Source: Incurvaria masculella
Taxonomy: Eukaryota > Arthropoda > Insecta > Lepidoptera > Incurvariidae
Reading direction: 5' to 3'
NCBI GenBank assembly: GCA_946894095.1
Contig: OX335652.1
Span: forward strand, 5,789,001 to 5,853,000
Length of the DNA: 64,000 nt
Below are positions 1 to 9,789 of this stretch, piece by piece (position 1 is the stretch's first letter; every line of letters begins with the position of its first letter). The position numbers and the translations under genes are program-made. The notes under the pieces were generated by a model. The model saw nothing but the letters and a program-made list of their open reading frames with translations, was not told the DNA's origin and did no database searches.

Positions 1-853
1 GGTATAATATAGTTACTCTTTACACTAATTACTACTATTTTCTACACCCAGTTTGCAAAAGCGACGCTTTAAAAATGTAGTACATACATGAAAATGTATT
101 TATTTTTAGGTATTATCTAATATTGAGCTATATTAAAAATTAGAGCTTCTTTCTCATTTGAAAATTCGTGTAAAATTTATTGAAAACTTTGAAATGAACC
201 GGCAGGCAAGAAATCGATTACAAAAAACTTGTTAAAACAAATATTGATTATTAAAGTAAGGTGTAAAATTTTCCGCAGAAAATCGGTCCATTCGTTTGGG
301 AAAAGGACAAACGTATATACACGTCAAACTTATAACACCTCTGCTTTTGCGTCGAGGTAAAGAACCGTTTTTTGCAACGGCAGCCGGCGATGGAATTTAC
401 AGCCTAGCAACGAGAAAACTCTTTAACGAAGGCTTGATTTTTGAGCTCTTAAATATTTCTGTTTGATTGACGTTTTTTGAAAAAACGCTGCAAAAGTTTG
501 TCTCTAAATGTGTAGTAGACGGACAAGTCGGCAATGGCCGCAGGCGTGACCCCTGTAAAAGTCGGTTCAACGCACAGATTCAAAGGAGAGAAAAGGAGGC
601 TATTTAGATAGCTATTGGTATTAAAGCGATATTCCAAAAAAAAGGAATTGAGAACCGTGGATGAAAGCCGTTCTTTTGTTAGTACCGGATGAAGAAATAA
701 TTTTAATGGGCTAAAACATTCTGGCACCATTTCAAAGGGTTCGTGATTTAAAGGCTTTCGTTTGTCACAAACAAAAAGTAATAATGGATGTTTCTTTAAT
801 TTTTGACCTCCTTTGACTGATATGGGCACGACATAAATACGAAATAATTGTGT
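1..853. other. unassigned AT-rich sequence
   Basis: I recognise no gene here. A minus-strand frame of about 126 codons is open at 449-829, but it has no ATG start, no recognisable motif and no homopolymer of known domains. I treat it as unproven rather than as a gene. Confidence 0.4.
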
Positions 854-1040
854 TTATATATCATGTTTAAGGTTGAACTTTGAGGGAAAAACCTCGGAAG
901 GGAGTAGATTCCATTGTTTACCGACCCTATCTATAAAGGATCTAGAGGATCGGTTAGTTATTATTTTGAGTTTGTCGACAGTAAATGGGTCTATTGGAAC
1001 AATGTCAAAACGAGCATGAAATAAGAATATTATGATCAAA
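854..1040 (-). pseudogene. non-LTR retrotransposon 3' coding end, fragment
   Basis: The minus strand encodes a short C-terminal peptide with the series RSSRSFIDRVGKQWNLLPSE followed by VFPSKFNL. The same series (RSSRSFIYRVGKLWNGLPAE, VFPSKYNL) occurs on the plus strand at 22290-22400, and again in decayed form near 24405-24520. This is the extreme C-terminus of a LINE polyprotein, the part after the reverse transcriptase. Only the last 60 or so codons remain, so it is a dead 5'-truncated copy. It is cut at 1041 by a Helitron terminus. Confidence 0.6.
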
Positions 1041-1110
1041 CTAGCTGTGGTACCCTGCTCCGCTCGGGTCAATGTCGTTTTGGTCTAAGGTCGACCTGAA
1101 CTATTTCTGT
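1041..1110 (-). mobile_element. Helitron 3' terminal fragment
   Basis: Read on the minus strand, this ends with a GC-rich hairpin region followed by CAGCTAG and then T, the Helitron 3' signature (hairpin plus CTRR inserted before T). It matches the better-preserved ends at 20030-20052 and 47760-47790. The homology fades within about 70 bp, so it is a truncated copy. Confidence 0.6.
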
Positions 1111-2289
1111 ATACATAGAAGCGCAAAGGCATGAAAATCCATACAAAGTGTATGGATTTGCACATTGGCTATAAACTCAATATTAAATGTACATATTTTC
1201 GTTCTTACTTATTATCTATGCTTTTATTCTTTATTTTAAACTGCTGAGCACTTAGGCTGCTTAGCGTGATTGTATTCCTCCTACATGTAGTGAGCCTCAA
1301 GGCCTAATCTTTACTTTGGTGCAAACCGCATCAAAATCTCTTCAATTTTTCTGGAATACCGGACCGCAACACCTGGGGCGCGCGTGTGATGCGGTGGCGC
1401 GGTGAGGCGACGCGGTGCTATGACATTTCTAACTGAACTTAAAAAAGTAATATGTATTGATTCTGTGGGTAGATTTTCATGAAATAAACTCTAAATGTTA
1501 CTCAGTAGATTGCTTCAAACATTTCAGTAATAAGATTGTTTATGTAATGAGTGGACTTTGCGTGATGCGCGCAAAAAGACAAACTGACAAACAGACAAAA
1601 ATTTCAAAATTAGTTTTTTTACATTCTATTACTTATTCCTTCCGTCTCCCGGTTATTTTTTTGTGAAAATCTTTAATGTACCGACACGCTTAGTCAACGA
1701 TTTTATTATATTTAAATACATTTTATGTATATTAAAATAAATATGAATTTAATGAGGTAAATCAATACTTTTAAAAAGGTTAGGCATCGTATTATGATAT
1801 CATTCCATTGAACGTGAAGATGAAAAAATAAATATAGTAATTACCCTTGCAAAAAAAACCATATTGAGTTAGTAACGCAAAGGTTCCGCAACCATTTCTA
1901 AAACACCTAAATCACCATGTTAACGCCTTTTTTGCTTTGATGTTGTAAGGCAGATTGCGCATTCAGAAGCAATGAATAAGAAAAGTATACAGGTAATCTG
2001 TGAAGGTTTTCACGTCCATAAAGGCTGTGGAAATCTGAAAAGGATAAATGAGCATGGATTTCTGTGAAAAGTAATAGATCAGGAGCCAGCTTATTACGAA
2101 AATATAATAATATATGCAGTGACCACATTTACGGTAAGTCAAGCCTTTTTTACTTTCCTCAGCCTCATGGTGTATTTATTTTTATTTATGTATTTATTTT
2201 CACGCCTACACAGCTGAACTAATTTTAATTAAATTTGGTAAAGAGATAGTCTAGACCTTCGGAAAGGACATAGGCTACCTTTCGTGGCG
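1111..2289. other. unassigned sequence with possible LINE trace
   Basis: No gene is recognised. A GC-rich patch rich in GCG and GGTG lies at 1365-1422. At 1907-2128 the minus strand has a short open stretch that vaguely resembles a LINE C-terminus (KLAPDLLLF, ENLHRLPVYFS), too weak to call. Confidence 0.4.
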
Positions 2290-2515
2290 AAAATTAAATT
2301 CAATAGGGGTTAGAAAGGGGAATGGAACTCAATTATCAGTAGGTACACTAAAGTGGTAAGTTTAAACCCGATCGGGCTGGTACAATTGCATTGAATGAAC
2401 GATGGTCGGAGCAGCAATAAAAATTGTCCGCGTTTTTCATTCATTTCAATATAGCAAAGTTGGGCTAATTTTATGAGTGTATAATGTGTGGTATAAGCCA
2501 TTTGAGTAAAAAGCA
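2290..2515 (+). mobile_element. SINE body copy, internally deleted
   Basis: This matches the body of the SINEs at 5041-5275 and 62985-63250. Shared blocks are the pyrimidine/AGGT block, 'ggctggtacaattgcattg', 'gaacgatggtcgg' and 'aaaattgtccgcgttttt'. It lacks the central segment with 'cctggcatggcacc' and has no 5S- or tRNA-like head, so it is 5'-truncated and internally deleted. Confidence 0.6.
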
Positions 2516-2584
2516 ATTATTTTTATTATTTTTTAGGGTTCCGAACCCAAAGGGCACCGACGAAATGGTTGTTATTGTTGTATT

Positions 2585-3085
2585 GTTTATTCATCATCCA
2601 TAGACAGTAGACTGCATTTGGATTTGTCATATTTGCTTATTAGCCAGTTCAGCAATTCCAGCGGAGAAGAACTGGCAAGAAACTCCGCTGGATTTTTCTT
2701 CAACGTCCACTTAAGGTGGCCCAACCCGCTCAACTCCCCATACAAACGGGAAAAGAAGATCACGCCCATATTTCTTATCAGAGATTCCAAATTTTGCTCA
2801 AAAGAGCTTTATTTGATCGAACTAGATGTCTGATGACCATTGGCATTGTAAAATTGTGTTTGGTTTCTAAGTTGTAAGGTCCGAAAGTTCGAATTTTTCG
2901 CGCGTTTTATACAATAACGTTGGTGGTTTATTACGCAATGATAAAGTAAGAAAATCTTAAAAATATTAGTCATCAGACATAGCTTATTTAATCAAGATTT
3001 ATAAACTATTTGGTTTTGTTAGATTTTTGACTTCAGCGGTCGTGGTTTACTTTTAGCTAAAAGTCGTTTTGAAATCAAAATTTTC
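2585..3085 (-). repeat. dispersed repeat, inverted partner of 17285-17690
   Basis: About 450 bp here is the reverse complement of 17285-17690. Shared blocks include 'gctaaaagtaaaccacgacc', 'taaataagctatgtctgatg', 'gcgtaatc' and 'atggggagttgagcggg'. No coding capacity is seen and the element class is unknown. The two copies lie about 14 kb apart in opposite orientation. Confidence 0.65.
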
Positions 3086-3168
3086 GTAAATCTATGTTCT
3101 TAGATTTACACCGTCGCTGTACATAATGTTTTGAAAACTTACGGTTTTCCGGTGTGCAATGCCGTGCT

Positions 3169-3214
3169 TGGCCGACATGTTTCGCTTCCCACGACGGAAG
3201 CATCGTCAGGGCCA
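3169..3214 (-). ncRNA. hammerhead ribozyme motif (type I, minimal stem III)
   Basis: On the minus strand the order is: stem I strand TGGCC (3214-3210); core CTGACGA (3209-3203); one extra T (3202); stem II GCTTCC/GGAAGC (3201-3196 with 3189-3184) around a six-base loop; GAAA (3183-3180); a two-base-pair stem III; TC (3175-3174); and the other stem I strand GGCCA (3173-3169). The predicted cut is after C3174. The core matches CUGANGA...GAAA...UH. Very short stem III hammerheads are known in Penelope-like elements, where they are thought to act as dimers. The extra T between the core and stem II departs from the strict consensus and may reduce activity. Confidence 0.65.
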
Positions 3215-3252
3215 CTTCGTTGCCCCGGAGTTACGTCTGACAGCCCGGCTCG

Positions 3253-4374
3253 TCAAACGGTAACTGGCGGGCGTCGGCTGCGAAGATTGTAGGTGTGGGT
3301 AGGTTCGGGCTGCCTCGTGGATGCGGGTAGGTTGTCGATTGGCTGCACCATAGACATATAGGGCTCTGTGCACACATAGCTAACGGTGTCAGCTGGTGCC
3401 ACTGTGACGTGTGTGCCCTTCGGTCTATGCTGAGCAAGAAGAGGAGTCCAAGACGGCGAGAGTCTGATACTGTCGTCCCTGTTGAAGTTTGCATGTCTGG
3501 AGATTTCAATGGATTCTCGAACCAAGCGTGGCACATAGTACTTTTCTGCTGCTAGTGTGGTTACTTGGTCGAATCTAATCCAGTGATTACTCCCGCTCTC
3601 GAGGACATGCTCGCATATAGCTGACTTGTAACGTTCATTATTCTTTACCGCCTTGATATGCTCCGTTACCCTTGTTTGGATACTCCGCTTGGTTTGCCCG
3701 ATGTAGCTCTTGCCGCAACTACAAGGAATCTTGTACACACCTGGAGACTGGAGTGGAATCTTGTCCTTGACTGACCTCAGCATTGAAGCAATCTTAGGCA
3801 TGGGTTTGAAAAATGTCTTGATATCAAACTTGCGTAATAGTTTGCCGATCCGGTCCGTTACGCCTTTTACATATGGAAGATATGCATTTTGTCGTGTCAC
3901 ACCATACCTAAGAGGATGCGGGTTCGTCGGCTTCCTGCTCCAGTCCCGTACCGTATGACCATTGTGTTGCAACGCTCTTCTTACATGTGAAAGTTCTTCT
4001 TGCACATGGTCTTGATCACATATTTTATGTGCCCGATTCATTAACGAGCTCACCACGGACCTCAGCTGGGCAGGATGATGATGGGAGTTGGCATTAAGAT
4101 ATCTGTCTGTATGTGTCGGCTTTCGGTACACAGTGTGACCTAGCGTGCCATCCGGCTTCCGTATAACTAATACATCCAGAAATGCCAATCTATTCTCCTT
4201 CTCTGTTTCCGTGGTGAACTTGATCTGTGGGTGCATACCATTAATGTGCTGAAGAAAAGAGTCCAGATGGGTCCGTCCATTCTTCATGATGGCAAAGGTG
4301 TCGTCTACATAGCGGAACCATGTGATCGGAGGGTGTGCAGCAGTTCTGAGCGCCCGTTCCTCGAAGTCCTCCAT
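3253..4374 (-). CDS. Penelope RT (C-terminal part) plus GIY-YIG endonuclease
   Basis: This 373-residue frame is uninterrupted. Residues 19-26 carry the catalytic RT motif YVDD (W-F-R-Y-V-D-D-T). A thumb-like region follows (residues 40-190). Residues 212-240 have the GIY-YIG signature as GVY (212-214) and YIG (224-226), with R235, E238 and H239 nearby and the later RESIEI segment (286-291) supplying the likely acidic catalytic residue. The paired cysteines at 218 and 220 fit the zinc-binding extension known in Penelope endonucleases. In an intact element the endonuclease nicks the target and the RT copies the RNA onto it. The starting Met is internal to the ancestral protein, since upstream codons (FLIF) still fit before an in-frame stop. 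The missing N-terminal RT motifs make it non-autonomous. The unbroken frame suggests a fairly young insertion. Confidence 0.85.
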   Translation of the reverse strand: MEDFEERALRTAAHPPITWFRYVDDTFAIMKNGRTHLDSFLQHINGMHPQIKFTTETEKENRLAFLDVLVIRKPDGTLGHTVYRKPTHTDRYLNANSHHHPAQLRSVVSSLMNRAHKICDQDHVQEELSHVRRALQHNGHTVRDWSRKPTNPHPLRYGVTRQNAYLPYVKGVTDRIGKLLRKFDIKTFFKPMPKIASMLRSVKDKIPLQSPGVYKIPCSCGKSYIGQTKRSIQTRVTEHIKAVKNNERYKSAICEHVLESGSNHWIRFDQVTTLAAEKYYVPRLVRESIEISRHANFNRDDSIRLSPSWTPLLAQHRPKGTHVTVAPADTVSYVCTEPYMSMVQPIDNLPASTRQPEPTHTYNLRSRRPPVTV

Positions 4375-4385
4375 GAAGATTAGAA

Positions 4386-4904
4386 AATTTTAGAACAACC
4401 TCTATTAAAATGTATGAATAAGATTCCTGTATGAGATTCTACCAACACCTTCAATTAAATAATGCTTTACTATAGTTTGGGCGTACTGAGCCCTCGTCAT
4501 TATTGATACGATGATACACGCTTAGTATCATACGGACATCAACCCAAGAGAGGTCCATTTTTGACATCAACATTTCCGGATTGAAAACGCTTACAACAGG
4601 TTTGTGCTAAAGAATAGCATTGGCCTATGCTCTATGACCTAATGCACCATGCATGTGTGTGTACACACAGGCCTGTTTTGCATTTTTCCTTTTTTGTAAT
4701 AAAATTTAAAATGTATAGAATGTCTTCATTAGATTCACTGACACAAAATAAAACCAATGAAAAATAGCGAGAACGAACATTTTAGTAATTGGTTTCTATT
4801 TTTAAAATGTTACCTTTTTAATGTTATCAAAACTAGCCAGATAAGAATAGTACAGCCAAAGAAATTTGATTACAAGTTTATACATACTATATGGGAAAAT
4901 ACTC
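4386..4904. other. unassigned sequence
   Basis: AT-rich spacer between the Penelope element and the 5S-headed SINE. Nothing recognised. Confidence 0.4.
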
Positions 4905-5275
4905 TCAGCCTCAATGACCCAGTGGCGCGACACTTCGGCGATCGCTCTCCGAAGTTAAGCAACTCTGGGTCCGGTCTGGTCTTAGATGGGTGACCATTCG
5001 ACCGTTGAGAGAGGCTGGCCGTGGTTCGGATTCCACGTTAAACTGTAGGTCCCCTTCCTTACTTACTAGGTGGTAGGGTTTATCCCGCCCGGGTTGGTAC
5101 CATCGCATTGGATGAACGATGGTCGAAGCGGCAATGAAAATTGTCCGTGTTTTCCATCCAGTTCCATGTAGCCGTGCATTATAAGGAAGGTCCTGGCATG
5201 GCACCTAGTTCCCATGTGGTGTGTTGGGCTAATATCATGACAGAAAGTGTGGTATTAGCCATCCATGTCCAGTCA
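4905..5275 (+). mobile_element. 5S rRNA-headed SINE (SINE3-like)
   Basis: The head at about 4915-5015 resembles 5S rRNA. CCGAAGTTAAGC (4949-4960) and GATGGGTGACC (4985-4995) match the 5S internal promoter blocks (box A and box C regions) at roughly the right spacing. From about 5030 the sequence becomes a body shared with the tRNA-headed SINE at 62985-63392. That body runs through 'ggttggtaccatcgcattgg', 'aaaattgtccgtgttttcc' and 'cctggcatggcacc' and ends near an A-run at 5279. It is not a 5S gene, because the 5' third and the terminal stem are absent. Confidence 0.75.
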
Positions 5276-5289
5276 CATAAAAAAAAAAC

Positions 5290-6865
5290 TTTTTCTCGAC
5301 TTATTTATAAAACCGGTAAAAACTCATGCTTTCATTTTTAACAAGAAAAATACTTTAGAAAAGGGTTCTTTTTATAAACATTTTAAGATAATGCAATAAA
5401 GTACAGCGATCCAATTCCTTAAAAATTTTTTAAACTAAAGTTTTTTATCTTATTAAAAATACGTGCAATCCTATTATATACGAACGATTAATTATTACCA
5501 ATTTGGAGTTCCGTTTTCAATTCCTGAGGTCACTGCATTTTCTTACAATTATTTGAAGTTGTATTTGCGTTTGCATTTGTGCGTAACTATGAGTTGCACT
5601 CGCGTTACGCCTTAAATATAAGTGAAGTCGCCAAAGAACATACTGCTTTTGGACCAACTTAATCGCGAACAGAGCCGCAGGATATCATTTTGAAACCCTG
5701 TGTAATTAGCTATCTTAAAATACAAATAATGTCTGTTTTGAATCAGTTAAATATTTCGTTCCGGCGAGCGGTTTCTTTGCAGATGCTTAGCGAAAAGCGT
5801 GAACATTAGCCAGACGATAATTTGCAGGCACCGTGGCAGATTTCGAAAGCTCTTACGGGATCCTTTAACATAGATCGACTCCATATTTATGTAATTACTA
5901 GCGACTCGCACTGCTTTGCAAGGGAAGCAATAATTATCTATATCCAGATGACTTCTGGTGGATGGATGGGAGCGTTCTTGTGACTCATATTCACCACATA
6001 CTAGCAACACCAGATATTAGCAACAGACTAATGTAGATATTAACCACATTAATATATTTTGAACACGACTACATAGAAATGGAAGGTAAAATGAGAACAT
6101 TCTGTCACTGCCGCCGTTTTGACCATATTTCATCTAGTGCGATCTATGCCTAGATTACAATCTTATGAGGTTTTACAGGTTCATTAATCTTTTAATATAT
6201 ATTCATATTTATATATTAAAAGAAGGGTCTTGACTCATTTATTCATTCATTCACTCATCAACGCCTAAGCTAAACCTTGGACCTGGTATAAAGTTCAAAT
6301 TTATCACAGTTGTTCCCTGTCGGATGTTAAGAGGTACTAAGAAAGGATGTTTCAAAATTCAACCTAACATTAAATTGTTCAAGGGGTTAAAAAGGGTGGC
6401 AGAATCATATTTGCTCGAAACTTAGTTAAAATGCTAATTGATAAAATAAATTTAATACTTATTTCAGCATTTTCTTAATGTAAAACCAGACGGAGTGAAA
6501 AAGTTTGTGTGCAACATTTTTGTTTGTGATCATATTTACTTGAAACCGGGTCTTAATGCTCTTAAATATAATTTAAAAACACATATTTCAGCATGTTTAG
6601 TTTAGTGCCGAGTTCGCGCGACCGTATTACGATTTGGTGTTTTGTCTGTGACTATGGAGCTGTCACAGTTAGCTACACGACCTTGGGTGGATTTTGTTGG
6701 TAGGGCAACGACACGTGTATTTTGTGCGGGTGGAAATGATTTGGTTAGAAATACTTTGAACTTGATCATAATCAAAACCTATTTGGATTTAAAAAAAAAA
6801 CAACAATATTTTTAAATTGAGATCACTACTTCCCGACTTATCTTTAATTTAACTTTACTACTCAC
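5290..6865. other. unassigned sequence with repeat traces
   Basis: No gene is recognised. Around 6230-6600, short Helitron-like phrases ('tttattcattcattcactca', 'gaaacttagttaaaatgct') suggest old transposon sequence. The open stretch at 5747-6010 on the minus strand shows no family motif and no convincing splice pair. Confidence 0.35.
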
Positions 6866-7085
6866 CCGTTAAGTAATTTGGCGTGATGGTAAGTATCACT
6901 ATAGATCTTAGGAATAGCGTGATGAATAGTAAGCTTATAGTGATCAGAAACAATGTAGCTTTCTTTCAGTGACGATTTTTTTAAATCGGCTGAGTACCAA
7001 TATACAACTTCAGGTTTGCATGTGGCCTGCTCAAAAATTAACTCAACTAGAAGCCTGGTCGTGTTAACATTTGAAGGCAAGACCT
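6866..7085 (-). CDS. possible internal coding exon, gene unrecognised
   Basis: This minus-strand segment is open for about 73 codons. It is bounded by a strong donor (AACGG followed by GTGAGT, cut after 6866) and an acceptor-like tract ending TTACATTAG just upstream of 7085. Its peptide (…CKPEVVYWYSADLKKSS… then SDHYKLTIHHAIPKIYSDTY) has the Cys, Trp, 'KLTI' and 'SDTY' spacing of a degenerate immunoglobulin-like fold. However, the Cys-Trp distance is short and the second Cys is missing, so that is only a suggestion. The intron phases would be 1 and 2. I found no neighbouring exon of the same gene in the window. It could be a real exon of a gene with long introns, or chance. Confidence 0.35.
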
Positions 7086-7515
7086 CTAATGTAATATATC
7101 GACAAGATTCAATAATTTAAGCTAAAAATTAGGTTCATTCTTGGAATGAGATATACTAAGCCATAAACTCATGTAAACCATTATTTTGGCATTATTTAAT
7201 TGTCTGAAAAGTGTCATAAATCTCATGTCTGAATCTTAAGATATTTCCATCTAAAATATAATTGTTGGACATACAATTTTATACGGTAAACCGTTTTTGA
7301 GATAGAGCGCGAAGAGCAACGATCATCTATGCTTAGTACCTATATAATGCAAGGTCGACCGTGAGTGCTAGAAAATAATACGTCGTATTAAGATAATAAT
7401 AATTGAAAAATCCATGATTATGGGTCATTTGTATTATTTATTGATGAATACATTATATTTATTAATATATTTCATGTATCGTATATTTATATTCGTTTAA
7501 TAATACTTACCTAGT
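7086..7515. other. unassigned AT-rich sequence
   Basis: Nothing recognised apart from low-complexity AT tracts near 7430-7500. Confidence 0.4.
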
Positions 7516-7526
7516 TCGTGTCCAAT

Positions 7527-7669
7527 TATTCAAGGTGGGACGACGACATCAAGTGCGTCGGCGGAAAGCAGTGGTTCCGTACCGCTGAAGCCCGGGAGGA
7601 CTGGAGGAAAATTGGAGAGGCGTATCTCCAGCAGTGGACGCAAACACGCTGACTGACTGACTGACTGAC
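7527..7669 (+). mobile_element. 5'-truncated RTE-like LINE tail with target duplication
   Basis: The plus strand encodes the C-terminus WDDDIKCVGGKQWFRTAEA then WRKIGEAYLQQWTQTR and a stop, followed by a GACT-repeat tail. This is the typical end of RTE-like polyproteins in Lepidoptera. The 11-bp sequence tcgtgtccaat lies directly on both sides (7516-7526 and 7670-7680). It is therefore a precise insertion of only about 143 bp with a readable target-site duplication. A second copy of the same tail is at 16553-16680. Confidence 0.8.
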
Positions 7670-7689
7670 TCGTGTCCAATCAATATTAC

Positions 7690-9035
7690 AAGTGAAATAC
7701 CGGTTTTCCAATAAGGGCGGGACGATATTTAAGTCAATTAAAATAACACTGAATACAAATTAAGTGAATCTAACTGTAATTCCGATAATAACAACCGTCT
7801 AGCAACGTTAAAATAGAGCCTAATTAAATCTATTACTCTGAGCCTGGTTTTCACCCAAGTTCAGATTTATTTTAATCTACACTTAAAGGGCTTTTATTAC
7901 TAAAGTGCTGACTATCTTGTACTGGCATTTATTGCAAGCTGCTAAGATAGGCCCTTAATATGTGGCGATTAAGCTAATCAGCAATAGGTGAAAAAGGCCC
8001 TAACTGAGTGAAGCCTTAAACATTAAATGTTACTTTTTTTTATGTATTTTAATGGACACGACTTTACCGTTATCTCATTAATTTGAGTTAATATTATAAT
8101 AATATTATATAATAATACTAATACTAAACTATACTAATACTACTAAATATATAATAATACTTTTTCGGTTTTTTTTTAATCTGATTACAATGCTTCAAAT
8201 GTAGATGTCGGTGAAACTCAAATTAAATGTTACTGTTTATTTTTTTGTTTTTTTAATGTGTGTAATAACTGTTTACCTAACTGTGTGAAAACTGTATCTA
8301 GCTTTTTTTCCATTCTATACTTACATCTTATATTCAGTGAAAAGGTACTGTCCCATATGTTAAAATTAATGTACTAATTAAAACTGGACCCCTAATTTGT
8401 AGTCAGCAGTGATGTTCAATCAGTTCAGATAACCGTTTTAAAATCATCTGATCCGCCACAAGCGTTATCTTGTTGTGTTAAATTGGTTAAAATAACTGTT
8501 TCATTTTTACTGTTTTTGCTCATTTTACATAATAGTACATACATTAATAGTAATAAGAAACACTTTGCCATACATTATTGAACTTTAACTGTTCTCCTGC
8601 ACACTTTCGACGGTGTGCAGGAATATATGTTATAAACATATATTTATAAATATATATTTAATGAATTATTAACTCTATATAGTGTATTATTTGCTGGGAC
8701 ACACGATTAACCTGACATTATAGTTCGGCATGGCTAAGCACAGCGCGCTCTATATCAAAAATGGTGAGCCGTATAAAAATACGTTAACGACAAAAAAAAT
8801 TGAGAATATTTTGATAATAAATTATTTATCATAGATTAAAATAGCATTGAAACCAAAGCGAGATATATGAGAATAACATTTTTTTAACTTTGACTTGACT
8901 TGAATATCTTAGGTTGAGATTTTATGAGACTTTTGACACGACATAAAAAATACCAAAAATTTTCAACTTGTTATCTCTCTGTAAAACCCCTAAATGACTA
9001 GCCTAACATAGTCTTAAATGTTCGTGATTTCTCAA
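7690..9035. other. unassigned sequence with AT-rich microsatellite
   Basis: No gene recognised. A degenerate TAATA/ACTA microsatellite occupies about 8090-8160. A small GC-containing hairpin (CCTGCACA/TGTGCAGG) sits at about 8595-8621. Confidence 0.4.
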
Positions 9036-9039
9036 TAAT

Positions 9040-9278
9040 TTACTTCTTAATAATTCAATTCAATACTGTAATGTACCAAAAGGGTGTAAATAAGCCTTAA
9101 AATCGGTATGGGGATTCTAAGGAAGTAAATCCGGAAATGGGATCAATTTTGAAATCTGAAATGGCTTAGTATCATAAAGAACCTAAATTAAGGATTTAAA
9201 GCTATTATGAAGAAACATTATTAATTTATGATGCCATTCACGGATTCTAGCGCGAGCGAAGCCGCAAGTTAAAGCTAG
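9040..9278 (+). mobile_element. Helitron-like element, second family, 3' part
   Basis: This ends with 'gcgcgagcgaagccgc' followed by AAAGCTAG and T, a hairpin-plus-CTAG terminus distinct from the family at 18895. The upstream 200 bp aligns with 25660-25905 and 25940-26180 (shared 'taaataa', 'ggtatggg', 'aaacattattaatt', 'gatgccatt'). Confidence 0.6.
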
Positions 9279-9547
9279 TATCAAATAAAATCAACATGCA
9301 TTGACCTATTAAAAATTCTACCCATCGTATTTTAATCTCAGACATCGGAAAAGGTAATTAATTACTCTGTTATGGTACTCTCCCCCTTCTATTTAAGGCG
9401 AGGGAAAAAGAAAGGGAAGATTAAATACTATCATTAGAGCAAGACCTGTCTTGAGCAAACTATAACTTGATTATGTGAATAAAATTTTATGTAAATTTTG
9501 ATTTCTAAATCTAATAATGCACTTTTATGAATGGGATATTTATATAT

Positions 9548-9710
9548 GTATAATCGACCGTGAAGCAAGGAAACATTAATTAAAGAAAGATCCCTGTAAA
9601 AAGAACTACTTTACGAATATACTGCTAGGCTGGACCTGAGCCAGCAAAACATACCATTCGCGGGTATTGCGTCTAACCAATTTCGCCACCTGCTGTATAC
9701 CCATAATTTG
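9548..9710 (-). mobile_element. tRNA-derived SINE
   Basis: On the minus strand there is an A-box-like segment (TGGCGAAATTGGTTAGACGC), then about 45 bases later a B-box-like GGCTCAGGTCCAGCC. A tail follows that ends in 'ttccttgcttcacggtcgat'. The same tail and a better B box (GGTTCGGGTCC) occur at 43285-43440, defining the family. No tRNA cloverleaf with paired acceptor ends is present. Confidence 0.6.
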
Positions 9711-9789
9711 GAATTCTTCTACAGTACCTCTTTCTGTAATCAATGCCTCCTACTAACACAGTATTTAAGATTATACCTACATACATTTA

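Larger units (their letters stand above)
3100..4385 (-). mobile_element. 5'-truncated Penelope-like retroelement
   Basis: This is a minus-strand retroelement combining a C-terminal reverse transcriptase fragment, a GIY-YIG endonuclease and, downstream of the stop, a repeat-like region with a hammerhead ribozyme fold. That combination is diagnostic of Penelope-like elements. The 5' boundary falls just upstream of the RT segment leading into MEDFEE, so most of the RT is missing. The 3' boundary abuts the dispersed repeat at 2585-3085. I could not define target-site duplications. Confidence 0.85.

Noticed and set aside
449..829. 126-codon minus-strand frame
   Set aside because: No ATG start, no motif, no clear exon boundaries. 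It could be an old element or chance.
1907..2128. Minus-strand frame with LINE-like flavour
   Set aside because: The resemblance to a LINE C-terminus rests on a few residues, and no second copy is in the window.
3231..3958. Frames at 3231-3536 (minus) and 3710-3958 (plus)
   Set aside because: Shadow frames of the Penelope-like coding region.
4915..5015. Possible 5S rRNA gene
   Set aside because: Only the central 5S blocks match. The first third and the terminal stem are missing, and the sequence runs into a SINE body.
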